Below are positions 1-5,617 of a DNA stretch of 7,132 nucleotides, piece by piece. How positions within the stretch are numbered: position 1 is the stretch's first letter; each line of letters opens with the position of its first letter. This DNA is from an uncultured bacterium (GTDB lineage: Bacteria; Bacillota; Clostridia; Oscillospirales; Oscillospiraceae). The notes under the pieces were generated by a model. The model was given only the letters and a program-made list of their open reading frames with translations, was not told where the DNA came from and did no database searches. Location: contig CASEKM010000074.1 of assembly GCA_949288405.1 (NCBI GenBank), positions 1 through 7,132 of the forward strand, read 5' to 3'. Position numbers and translations under genes: made by a program.

Positions 1-597
1 GACCTGGAGCGCACCGCCCGGGCCCTGAACGTGGCCCTGGGCCGGCAGAAGGCGGTGGGGGACCCCGCCGCCCTGGCCGCCCGCCAGGAGGCCCTGGAGG
101 AGGAGCTGGCCCGCCGCACCCAGGAGCACCAGGCCATCGCCGCCGCCCTGGAGGGGCTCAAGGCGGCCAACGCCCAGCTCCAGGAGCGCTTCTCCCCCCA
201 GCTCAACCGCCGGGCGGGGGAGTACCTGGCCCGGCTCACCGGGGAGAAGTACACCAGCCTGTCCCTGAACCGGGAGCTGGAGGCCTCCGCCGCCGGGGCG
301 GGGGACGTGCTGCCCCGGCGCGCCCTGTTCCTGTCCAAGGGGACGGTGGACCAGGTGTACCTGGCGGTGCGCCTGGCGGTGTACGACCTGTGCCTGGGGG
401 AGCGCCGCGTCCCCCTGGTGCTGGACGACGCCCTAGCCGCCTTCGACGACGGGCGCATGGCAAACGCCCTGGACCTGCTGCTGGAGCGCGCCCGGGAGGA
501 CCAGGTCCTCTTCTTCACCTGCCAGCGCCGGGAGGGGGCCTATCTGGCCCAAAAGCCCGGGGTCACCCGGGCGGCCGTCCAGTCCCCCTCCGCCTGA
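1..597 (+). CDS. YhaN/SbcC-like SMC-family ATPase, C-terminal part (5' end outside window)
   Basis: The reading frame is open from base 1, so only the last 198 residues are visible. Residues 1-75 (window numbering) are rich in Ala, Glu, Gln and Arg with few helix breakers, as expected for the end of a coiled-coil arm. They are followed by an ABC-type signature, LSKGTVDQ at 111-118, continuing YLAVRLA. A Walker B segment, VPLVLDD, lies at 137-143 with FDD at 148-150. A terminal strand, VLFFTCQ, ends in Gln175 where many ABC ATPases have the switch His. This order is that of the C-terminal half-ATPase head of YhaN/SbcC/RecF-type DNA repair proteins. The spacing and the LDDALAAFDD segment fit YhaN better than RecN, whose Walker B is normally followed by a Glu (DEID). 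YhaN-type proteins usually pair with a YhaO/SbcD-like nuclease encoded upstream, which would lie outside the window. The family is fairly sure; the exact ortholog is less so. Confidence 0.85.
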   Translation, partial: DLERTARALNVALGRQKAVGDPAALAARQEALEEELARRTQEHQAIAAALEGLKAANAQLQERFSPQLNRRAGEYLARLTGEKYTSLSLNRELEASAAGAGDVLPRRALFLSKGTVDQVYLAVRLAVYDLCLGERRVPLVLDDALAAFDDGRMANALDLLLERAREDQVLFFTCQRREGAYLAQKPGVTRAAVQSPSA

Positions 598-688
598 GCC
601 GTCCCGCGGCGCAGCGGCGGGAACGTCCTCGCGCTCCCACGCCTAAACTCAGGCAAATTTTTCTCAACAGATATTTTTCCGCAAGCCG

Positions 689-733
689 AGCCGCCGGCCG
701 GGAGGGAACTTTCCTTCCGACCGGCGGCTTTTT
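689..733 (+). terminator. Rho-independent terminator after the YhaN-like gene
   Basis: The arm 689-697 (AGCCGCCGG) pairs with 721-729. After one C-A mismatch, 699-705 pairs with 713-719 (one G-T wobble). The loop is A+T-rich, and TTTTT follows at 729-733. It lies about 90 bases after the ATPase stop codon. Confidence 0.85.
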
Positions 734-998
734 GCGGAAACTTTTCCCCGCCGCGCCGATGAGCCAAAAAGGGACAAGCCGTTTGTGGTAAACTTTGGAA
801 AACCAATCGGGCGGCAGACCGCATAAAATCGGGCCGCGGAGACAAAGTATCTCCGCAGGTCCACAGTCGTTTCCCATTATTTGCAAAATTCCGGCAGATT
901 TCCCCTGATTTTGCGCCATGCCCCAGAGAATTTTTGCAACCCGCTCCGCCGGACCGCTTTCCAGTCTCTCACATGGAAGCCGTGGCAGGAGGCCCCTG

Positions 999-1028
999 GT
1001 TTGCCGCCCGGTCCGGCCATCCATACTG
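999..1028 (+). promoter_or_regulatory. Possible sigma-G-type promoter of spoIVB
   Basis: CATACTG at 1022-1028 matches six of seven bases of the forespore sigma-G -10 consensus CATACTA. Eighteen bases upstream is GTTTG (999-1003), an imperfect match to the -35 consensus GMATR. Transcription would begin about 75 bases before the TTG start. In Bacillus subtilis spoIVB is read by sigma-F and sigma-G, so the location makes sense. The -35 is weak, and a chance match is possible. Confidence 0.4.
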
Positions 1029-1111
1029 GACCAAGGCGGCCCGCTTCGGACCGCCGAGCAGGGCGGCCCCGGTCTGAACGGGCGGGCGGCCGCCGAGGGG
1101 GTGGAAAATTT

Positions 1112-2224
1112 TTGGAACAGGAAGCAAAAAGCAGGCCCTGGCACGGCCTGCTCAGCGCGGCGGCGGGGACGGCGGCCCTGTGCCTGGCGCTCACCCTGAC
1201 TCTGGCCGGGGACCGGGCCCAGGCTGCCGGCCCCGACCTGCCCGCGGCGGCGGCCGCGGCGGTCCAGGGGGAGCTGGGGGACACGGTGATCCCCCTGGGC
1301 CGGGCGGTGGGCATCAAGCTCTTCTCCGACGGCGTGCTGGTGGTGGGGCTGTCCTCCCTGGACACGCCCCAGGGCCCCGCCTCTCCGGGGCGCACCAGCG
1401 GACTGAAGGCGGGGGACGTGATCACCCACATGGACGGCAGCGAGGTGGACACCATCGAGGAGGTCCAGGACCACCTGGCCCAGCACCCGGGGGAGAAGCT
1501 GACCCTCCAGGTCCAGCGGGGGGAGGAGTCCCTTCAGCTGTCCGCCCAGGCGGTGAAGACCACGGCGGGGGCCTACCAGCTGGGGGTGTGGCTGCGGGAC
1601 TCCATGGCGGGCATCGGCACCATGACCTTTTACGACCCGGACAGCGGCGTCTTCGCCGCCCTGGGCCACGGGATCAACGACGTGGACACCGCCCGCCTCA
1701 TGCCCCTGGAGTCGGGGAGCATCATGGGGGCCACGGTCTCCGACGTGAAGAAGGGGGCCGCCGGGGAGCCGGGGGAGCTCCACGGGGACTTTGACCTGAC
1801 CGCCGACCTGGGCACCCTGTACGCCAACACGGAGCAGGGCATCTTCGGGCGGCTGGAGGAGGCGGCCCTGGTCCAGGGCCTCCAGCCGGTGGAAGTGGCC
1901 GGCCGGGACCAGGTCCAGACGGGCAGGGCCACCATTCTCTCCAACATCGCCGGGGACACGGTGGAGGAGTATGAGGTGGAGATCACCCACCTGTACCCGG
2001 AGAACGCGGGGGACAGCCGGGACCTGATGCTCCAGGTGACCGACCCGCGGCTGCTGGAGGCCACCGGCGGCGTCGTCCAGGGCATGTCGGGCAGTCCCAT
2101 CCTGCAAAACGGCAGGCTGGTGGGGGCGGTGACCCATGTGCTGGTGAACGACCCCGCCCGGGGCTACGGCATCCTGGCGGAGAATATGCTGGAGACGGCG
2201 GCTCAGAGCCTGGGAAGCGCATAA
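1112..2224 (+). CDS. spoIVB: SpoIVB, stage IV sporulation serine peptidase (S55 family)
   Basis: SpoIVB is secreted from the forespore into the space between forespore and mother cell. There it cuts SpoIVFA, which releases the SpoIVFB protease to activate pro-sigma-K. Using the TTG at 1112, the protein has 370 residues (the B. subtilis protein has about 425). A membrane anchor/signal segment spans 12-33. A PDZ domain covers about 75-145 (GLKAGDVITHMDG at 97-109). The S55 peptidase domain follows, with His186 in LGHGI, Asp311 in TDPRLL and Ser326 in VQGMSGSPI. The 15-residue Asp-Ser and 140-residue His-Ser distances match the known triad (Asp363, Ser378, His236) almost exactly. The frame is open upstream to a TTG at 881, but that stretch is Arg/Pro-rich, lacks a ribosome binding site and would bury the signal segment. 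GAGGGGG at 1095-1101, ten bases before the 1112 TTG, supports the later start. The neighbours are not recN or spo0A, the common partners. Confidence 0.95.
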   Translation: MEQEAKSRPWHGLLSAAAGTAALCLALTLTLAGDRAQAAGPDLPAAAAAAVQGELGDTVIPLGRAVGIKLFSDGVLVVGLSSLDTPQGPASPGRTSGLKAGDVITHMDGSEVDTIEEVQDHLAQHPGEKLTLQVQRGEESLQLSAQAVKTTAGAYQLGVWLRDSMAGIGTMTFYDPDSGVFAALGHGINDVDTARLMPLESGSIMGATVSDVKKGAAGEPGELHGDFDLTADLGTLYANTEQGIFGRLEEAALVQGLQPVEVAGRDQVQTGRATILSNIAGDTVEEYEVEITHLYPENAGDSRDLMLQVTDPRLLEATGGVVQGMSGSPILQNGRLVGAVTHVLVNDPARGYGILAENMLETAAQSLGSA

Positions 2225-2228
2225 GAGA

Positions 2229-2254
2229 ATCGGGAGGGCGTCTGCCCTCCCGAT
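2229..2254. terminator. Bidirectional terminator between spoIVB and the DUF4250 gene
   Basis: A perfect 11-bp stem (2229-2239 with 2244-2254, core CGGGAGGGC) closes a GTCT loop. It begins five bases after the spoIVB stop and ends five bases before the convergent DUF4250 stop. Rightward it is followed by GTCTTTATA and leftward by TCTCTTAT. The T-runs are only moderate, but the position suits both genes. Confidence 0.8.
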
Positions 2255-2258
2255 GTCT

Positions 2259-2432
2259 TTATAGGAATTGGTTGCGCTCCGGGTCATAGTGGTAGTCGAT
2301 GGCGGCCAGCTTCTCCTCCAGCTGGGCGCGGTCGGCGTCCTCGCTGTGGCACAGCTCGTTCAGGTCGGGGTACAGGTCCCGCAGGCGGGCGTTGACCACG
2401 CTGAGCAGGATCACAGGGTCCTGGGGCAGCAT
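2259..2432 (-). CDS. DUF4250-family small protein
   Basis: This is a 57-residue protein starting MLPQDPVILLSVVNARLRD and ending YDPERNQFL. The start motif (MLPxDPxxLLSxVNxxLRD), the middle ELC and LEEKLAAIDYHYDPERNQF are those I recall for the DUF4250 family of Firmicutes. These are single-domain proteins of about 55-60 residues with no known function. It has no signal peptide or membrane segment, and the content looks helical, so it is probably cytosolic. The ribosome binding site (AGGAG, complement of 2442-2446) lies nine bases before ATG. It starts 39 bases after the amidohydrolase stop on the same strand with no terminator between, so the two are probably co-transcribed, and the hairpin at 2229-2254 ends the transcript. 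Its length, family match and ribosome binding site make it a real gene, although two longer overlapping frames could hide it. Confidence 0.9.
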   Translation of the reverse strand: MLPQDPVILLSVVNARLRDLYPDLNELCHSEDADRAQLEEKLAAIDYHYDPERNQFL

Positions 2433-2471
2433 AGGGGCACTCTCCTCTCTCTGGCATATTTCCTCCGGGGC

Positions 2472-3293
2472 TCACAGCCCCAGCTGGTAGATGCGGTTGG
2501 CATTTTCAAAAAACACCGGCTCCCAGCGCTCCTCCGGCACGATGCGCTGGATGTACCCGATGTACTCCCCCAGGTTGACGATGGGCCAGTCGGTGCCGTA
2601 CATCACCCGGTCCCAGCAGCCCAGGTAGTTCAGCCAGGTGCGCAGCAGCTCGGCGTACCCCGCCCGCTCCCGGAAGTATACGTCCAGGTCCACCCGGCCC
2701 TCCAGCAGGCCGGACAGGTCGGTGGACACGTTGCGGTTCTTCTCCAGCACGGCGGCGGCCTCCTGGAGGAAGGGGTTGCCGAAGTGGCACATGACGAACC
2801 GGGTGTGCCGGTGGTCCGCCGCCGCCTCGTCCAGGGCCAGGGGGTGGCTGTACTTCAGATAGGCCCGGGAGTAGGCGGTGAGGCCCATGTGCACCGCCAC
2901 CGGCTTGTCGTACTTCCGGGCCAGCTGATAGATGGGCTCGTAGACGGGGTCGGTGAGCCAGATCTTGTTGTAGCCCGGGTAGAGCTTCACCCCGCAGCAG
3001 CTCTCCCGCTTCAGGTGCTCCTCCACCTGGTCGGGCAGGTCCTCGGGGATGGTCTCCCCCCGGCCCATCACCAGGCTGTCCAGCCCCACGCAGTAGTGGA
3101 ACAGGTCCCGGGGATAGCCGTGGAAGCCCACCTCCAGGCTGCGGTTGCCCATCACCACCCCGTGGACCATCCCCAGCTCCCGATAGACCTGGCGCAGGTG
3201 GTCCACGGAATTTTTGTGGCCCACCGCCTCCGCCATGGCGTCGGTCCCCGGCTCCGGGGGGAAGAGGTGCAGATGGGCGTCGATGATCTTCAT
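2472..3293 (-). CDS. Amidohydrolase family protein (Amidohydro_2, COG2159-like metal-dependent hydrolase/decarboxylase)
   Basis: This 273-residue protein has the TIM-barrel amidohydrolase pattern. The metal motif HxH is in IIDAHLHL (His7, His9). It is followed by Lys103 in GVKLYPGY, His135 in VAVHMG, His170 in MCHFG and Asp235 in YGTDWP, near the end of the barrel. The order and spacing are those of Amidohydro_2/COG2159 enzymes, which include ACMSD-like decarboxylases and assorted hydrolases. The substrate cannot be told from sequence. The protein is short but all expected metal-site residues are present, so it should be an active cytosolic, probably zinc-dependent enzyme. No signal peptide is seen. 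The ATG has GGAGG (complement of 3301-3305) seven bases upstream, and a good sigma-A promoter lies at 3329-3357. It is the first gene of a likely two-gene transcript with the DUF4250 gene. Confidence 0.88.
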   Translation of the reverse strand: MKIIDAHLHLFPPEPGTDAMAEAVGHKNSVDHLRQVYRELGMVHGVVMGNRSLEVGFHGYPRDLFHYCVGLDSLVMGRGETIPEDLPDQVEEHLKRESCCGVKLYPGYNKIWLTDPVYEPIYQLARKYDKPVAVHMGLTAYSRAYLKYSHPLALDEAAADHRHTRFVMCHFGNPFLQEAAAVLEKNRNVSTDLSGLLEGRVDLDVYFRERAGYAELLRTWLNYLGCWDRVMYGTDWPIVNLGEYIGYIQRIVPEERWEPVFFENANRIYQLGL

Positions 3294-3328
3294 GGGATCG
3301 CCTCCGGTGTGCGTTGATCTCTGTCTGT

Positions 3329-3357
3329 ATCATAGCAGAAGTTTTGGGGGATTGCAA
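3329..3357 (-). promoter_or_regulatory. Sigma-A promoter of the amidohydrolase-DUF4250 unit
   Basis: On the minus strand, TTGCAA (3352-3357) is separated by exactly 17 bases from TATGAT (3329-3334). TGC directly precedes the -10, making it an extended -10. Transcription would start near 3322, giving a leader of about 29 bases that contains the GGAGG site. Confidence 0.8.
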
Positions 3358-3364
3358 CGGCATG

Positions 3365-3401
3365 AAAAAGCCCCGGGAGAGGCCTGGGCCTCTCCCGGGG
3401 C
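3365..3401 (-). terminator. Rho-independent terminator of the glycosyltransferase gene
   Basis: A perfect 14-bp GC-rich stem (3370-3383 with 3388-3401) closes a four-base loop. On the minus strand it is followed directly by TTTTT (3365-3369). It starts 15 bases after the glycosyltransferase stop and ends only seven bases before the -35 of the next promoter, so it separates the two minus-strand units cleanly. Confidence 0.93.
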
Positions 3402-3416
3402 GGCGCGCCGTATGTC

Positions 3417-4703
3417 TCACGCGGCCTTGCCCAGGGACTTCTGGCTGCCGGTGTGATAGATGGGCTTCCACTCCACCTTCTGGACCAGAGCGGCCAGGGA
3501 GATGGGGATGTAGGTGAACATGAAGATGGGGAAGGTGAACACGTACAGGAGCTTCTTCCCGGCGGGCATCTGGATCTGCTTCCACTCGCACAGCACGGTG
3601 AGCAGGCCGTAGATCAGCAGGCCCACATAGAAGCTGACCACCGTGGAGAGCATGAAGCTGCCGGACACGTCCATGATGCGGCGGACGATGTAGGCGGGCT
3701 GACCCAGGCAGGCGAAGCACACCACCAGGTTGAAGGCGATGGTCACCAGGGTGAGCAGCATGCCTGGGGCCACCGTCATAAACATGTCGTAGCAGGACCA
3801 GCTCTTCCGGCTGGGCTTCTGGAGCATCCCCTTCACCAAACCGGTGCCGTAGTTCACGTCCACCTGGTAGAACCCCTTGGACCAGCGCAGCCGCTGATCC
3901 CAGGACTGGCGGAAGGTGGTGGGCTGCTCGTCGTAGATGACCGCCTTGTCGCAGTAGCCGATGCGGCGGCCCTTCAGGGCGCAGCTGACGGAGAACTCGA
4001 TGTCCTCGGTGAGCAGGTGGTAGGGCCAGCCCTTGTTCTCCCGGATCACGTCGGCGGAGATCAGGAAGCCGGTGCCGGACACGTGGCAGTTGGTGCCCAG
4101 GAGCATCCGGGGGAAGTTGAGGAAGCGGGCCTCCCGCAAAAACCAGATGGCGTAGCCGGCGGAGATCCAGTTGGCGCCGAAGTTGCGGGAGTTGCGGTAA
4201 CAGGTGATGGCGCCGTAGTCCCCCCGGTCAAAGGTCTTGTTCATCTCCAGCACGAAGTTGGGGTCCACCAGATTGTCCGCGTCGAAGATGAGGTAGGCGT
4301 CGTACCGGTCCCGGCCCTCCCGGGCCAGGGTGCGGAACAGGTAGTCCAGGGCGTAGCCCTTGCCCTTCTTCACCTGGTTGAACCGCTCGTACACGATGGC
4401 CCCGGCCCGGCGGGACACCTGGGCGGTGTCGTCGGTGCAGTTGTCGGCCACCACGTACACGTCCAGCAGGCGGGCGGGGTAGTTCTGCTGTTTCAAGCTG
4501 TGGATCAGTTCTCCAATGACCCCCGCCTCGTTCCGGGCGGAGATGACGGCGGCGTACCGGTGGTACCGGACGGCCTCCGGCTGCTTCCAGCGGCGGCGCT
4601 TCACCAGTCCGATCACCAGGTAAACCAGCTGATAAAAATAGGCCACGGTGAACAGAACAGCTAGGAATAGGTTGAATGCCTCAACCAATCGAATCATATT
4701 CAT
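3417..4703 (-). CDS. Membrane-bound family 2 glycosyltransferase
   Basis: From the ATG at 4703 the protein has 428 residues. A membrane segment (about 8-34) precedes a GT-A domain with AAVISARNE (51-59), DNCTDD (87-92), the metal-binding DADN (141-144), the catalytic-base motif TED (232-234) and QRLRW (270-274). Three further membrane segments follow at about 308-332, 352-374 and 388-409, and it ends with an EWKPIYHT motif. This is the layout of processive or glycolipid-forming GT2 enzymes (BcsA/IcaA/HasA-like). They use a nucleotide sugar at the cytoplasmic face to build a polysaccharide or glycolipid. The product is not predictable here; there is no PilZ domain and no accessory export gene nearby. 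The frame extends to an ATG at 4778, but the promoter -10 lies only 10-15 bases before that codon. The ATG at 4703 has AAAGGTGAT just upstream and a hydrophobic segment directly after, so it is the likely start. The gene stands alone, with its own promoter and terminator. Confidence 0.92.
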   Translation of the reverse strand: MNMIRLVEAFNLFLAVLFTVAYFYQLVYLVIGLVKRRRWKQPEAVRYHRYAAVISARNEAGVIGELIHSLKQQNYPARLLDVYVVADNCTDDTAQVSRRAGAIVYERFNQVKKGKGYALDYLFRTLAREGRDRYDAYLIFDADNLVDPNFVLEMNKTFDRGDYGAITCYRNSRNFGANWISAGYAIWFLREARFLNFPRMLLGTNCHVSGTGFLISADVIRENKGWPYHLLTEDIEFSVSCALKGRRIGYCDKAVIYDEQPTTFRQSWDQRLRWSKGFYQVDVNYGTGLVKGMLQKPSRKSWSCYDMFMTVAPGMLLTLVTIAFNLVVCFACLGQPAYIVRRIMDVSGSFMLSTVVSFYVGLLIYGLLTVLCEWKQIQMPAGKKLLYVFTFPIFMFTYIPISLAALVQKVEWKPIYHTGSQKSLGKAA

Positions 4704-4781
4704 AAAAATCACCTTTAAAGTCTTTTTCAGTCGCTGCGCAGGTTTGCGCTCTGCACTTGGCCGGCGGTGGTCCGCCATGCT
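4704..4781 (-). promoter_or_regulatory. Approximately 78-nt 5' leader of the glycosyltransferase mRNA
   Basis: The predicted leader contains two short hairpins. One is GGCGG/CCGCC (4763-4776) with an ACCA loop, and the other is GCGCA/TGCGC (4736-4749) with an AACC loop. An A-rich single-stranded stretch and the AAAGGTGAT ribosome binding site (about 4708-4716) follow. I recognise no riboswitch class. Whether the hairpins regulate anything is unknown. Confidence 0.4.
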
Positions 4782-4787
4782 TGCATT

Positions 4788-4815
4788 ATCATAGCACGCT
4801 TTTTAAATATTACAA
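4788..4815 (-). promoter_or_regulatory. Sigma-A promoter of the glycosyltransferase gene
   Basis: On the minus strand, TTGTAA (4810-4815) lies 16 bases from TATGAT (4788-4793), which is preceded by TGC as an extended -10. The nine bases TGCTATGAT are identical to those of the promoter at 3329-3357. Start of transcription is predicted near 4781. Confidence 0.7.
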
Positions 4816-4831
4816 GATTATTTCCTCACTC

Positions 4832-4859
4832 TTAATGGAAAGTTAAGAATCTGTTCACA
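4832..4859 (+). promoter_or_regulatory. Three direct repeats at 11-bp spacing, possible OmpR/PhoP-type response-regulator site
   Basis: TTAATG (4832), TTAAGA (4843) and TTCACA (4854) begin exactly 11 bases apart. TTCACA fits the B. subtilis PhoP hexamer TT(A/C/T)A(C/T)A fully, and the other two match at five of six positions. An 11-bp period is typical of OmpR/PhoB-family binding sites. The array lies about 50-80 bases upstream of the predicted glycosyltransferase start point. AT-rich DNA makes chance likely enough that this stays tentative. Confidence 0.35.
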
Positions 4860-4988
4860 ATTTTCTCCCCTGAAAGGGCCAAATTTCCGGTAAAATCCAG
4901 GATTCTTAAAATAAACTTGTGCATTTTCCCAAACAGGCGGAAACCGCCCCGGCAAAAAACGGCCCGTCTGATTTAATACTTTTGTAAC

Positions 4989-5014
4989 AACTTGAGGGCT
5001 GTGTGAGGCGATCT
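4989..5014 (+). promoter_or_regulatory. Possible ECF-type (autoregulated) promoter of the sigma/anti-sigma operon
   Basis: AACTT (4989-4993, in the context TGTAACAACTT) is followed 15 bases later by CGATCT (5009-5014). ECF sigma factors typically use an AAC-containing -35 and a CGT- or GTC-containing -10, and often read their own operon. The -10 is imperfect, so this is a candidate only. It would give a leader of about 100 bases. Confidence 0.3.
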
Positions 5015-5048
5015 GCCCCTCTGGCGGGACCCCTGCGGCGAAAATTTT

Positions 5049-5080
5049 CCGGCGGGGGCGGCAACATTTTCCCCGCCCGG
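5049..5080 (+). other. GC-rich hairpin in the sigma-gene leader
   Basis: GGCGGGG (5051-5057) pairs with CCCCGCC (5071-5077). CC/GG pairs (5049-5050 with 5079-5080) extend it across a bulged C. The 13-base loop ends in ATTTT. No T-run follows, so it is not a terminator. The ribosome binding site lies 30 bases downstream. Confidence 0.45.
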
Positions 5081-5123
5081 CGCGTCTGGACAGATAGAAG
5101 GGAACACGAGAGGAGGAGAGACC

Positions 5124-5585
5124 ATGCCGTACACAGCCACAGACTGGGAGGCGCTGGTGCGCCGGCAGGAAAACCGCCTGTACCGGGCGGCCCTGGCCAT
5201 CCTGGGCAGCGCCCCGGAGGCGGAGGACGCGGTGCAGGAGGCCTTTCTCGCCCTGTGGGAGAAGGGGCCGGCGGACCTGCGGGACGAGGGGGCCTGGCTG
5301 ATGCGGGTGCTGGTGAACCGGTGCCGCAGCCGCCTGCGGGCCAGGGGCAGGGCGGAGACCCTCCCCCTGTGGGAGGACCTGCCCGCCCCGGAGCCGGAGG
5401 AGCGGCTGGAGCTGGAGGAGTTCTACGCCCTGCCTCCCCAGGAGCGGGAGGCGGTCCACCTGTTTTACTACGAGGGGTATTCCACCCAGGAAATATCTCA
5501 GATCGTCAAGTGCCGCCCCGGGACGGTGCGCGCCCGCCTGTCCCGGGCCAGGGCCCGCCTGCGGGCGCTTCTGGACCCCAAATAA
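5124..5585 (+). CDS. ECF-type RNA polymerase sigma-70 factor
   Basis: This 153-residue protein has only sigma regions 2 and 4, which defines an extracytoplasmic-function (ECF) sigma factor. Region 2 covers about 12-77, with the core-binding motif AEDAVQEAFLALWE (33-46) and the -10-recognising part GAWLMRVLVNRCRS (56-69). An acidic, Pro/Glu-rich linker (81-100) follows. Region 4 (103-147) starts LPPQEREAVHLFYYEGYS and has the helix-turn-helix TQEISQIVKCRPGTVRARLS ending in Arg-rich RARARLR. The length is slightly short but complete. AGGAGG (5111-5116) lies seven bases before ATG. The next gene, 32 bases downstream, encodes a single-pass membrane protein with a large outer region, the usual arrangement of an ECF factor held inactive by a membrane anti-sigma. 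Regulon and inducing signal cannot be read from the sequence. Confidence 0.93.
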   Translation: MPYTATDWEALVRRQENRLYRAALAILGSAPEAEDAVQEAFLALWEKGPADLRDEGAWLMRVLVNRCRSRLRARGRAETLPLWEDLPAPEPEERLELEEFYALPPQEREAVHLFYYEGYSTQEISQIVKCRPGTVRARLSRARARLRALLDPK

Positions 5586-5617
5586 GCCCGTATCCCACAA
5601 CAGAGAGGAGCATCGAT

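Larger units (their letters stand above)
598..1111. other. Gene-free spacer between the ATPase gene and spoIVB
   Basis: I see no credible gene in these 514 bases. Open frames cross it on both strands, but they lack ribosome binding sites and recognisable protein sequence. It holds a GC-rich hairpin just after the ATPase stop (TCCCGC at 602-607 with GCGGGA at 617-622, no T-run), the strong terminator at 689-733, an AT-richer stretch at about 780-950, a possible sigma-G promoter at 999-1028 and the spoIVB ribosome binding site at 1095-1101. The distance from terminator to spoIVB start (378 bases) is long for such compact DNA. Confidence 0.6.
4779..5123. other. Divergent regulatory spacer between glycosyltransferase and sigma-factor genes
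   Basis: There is no gene in this spacer of about 345 bases. It is AT-rich on the left (4800-4920) and GC-rich on the right. Left to right it carries the glycosyltransferase promoter, three 11-bp-spaced direct repeats (4832-4859), a 9-bp inverted repeat (TTAAGAATC at 4843-4851, GATTCTTAA at 4901-4909), a small GGCGG-AAA-CCGCC hairpin (4936-4948), a possible ECF promoter (4989-5014), a leader hairpin (5049-5080) and the sigma-gene ribosome binding site. TAAAAT at 4907-4912 resembles a rightward -10 but has no good -35. Confidence 0.6.

Noticed and set aside
881..1111. Upstream TTG start of spoIVB giving 447 residues
   Set aside because: There is no ribosome binding site, the Arg/Pro-rich translation is unlike SpoIVB, and it would place about 77 residues before the signal segment.
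563..2287. 574-codon open frame on the minus strand across spoIVB
   Set aside because: It is antisense to a certain gene. Its Pro/Arg/Gly/His-rich low-complexity content matches no known protein, and it arises from GC-biased third positions leaving few stops.
2268..3317. 349-codon plus-strand frame across the amidohydrolase gene
   Set aside because: The His/Val/Gln/Leu-rich translation is a typical complement shadow of GC-rich coding DNA; the minus-strand gene has all catalytic motifs.
3453..4664. 403-codon plus-strand frame across the glycosyltransferase gene
   Set aside because: It is a shadow frame with His/Gly/Val-rich composition, no ribosome binding site and no domain.
4704..4781. Cyclic di-GMP (GEMM) riboswitch in the glycosyltransferase leader
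   Set aside because: GCAAACC is present, but the rest of the conserved core (the GACGCAAAGC element and the second helix) is missing and the leader is too short.
5003..5617. Upstream in-frame extension of the anti-sigma gene through the sigma gene
   Set aside because: This would be an out-of-frame reading of the sigma factor. The ATG at 5618 has GAGAGGAG seven bases upstream and starts a sensible protein.
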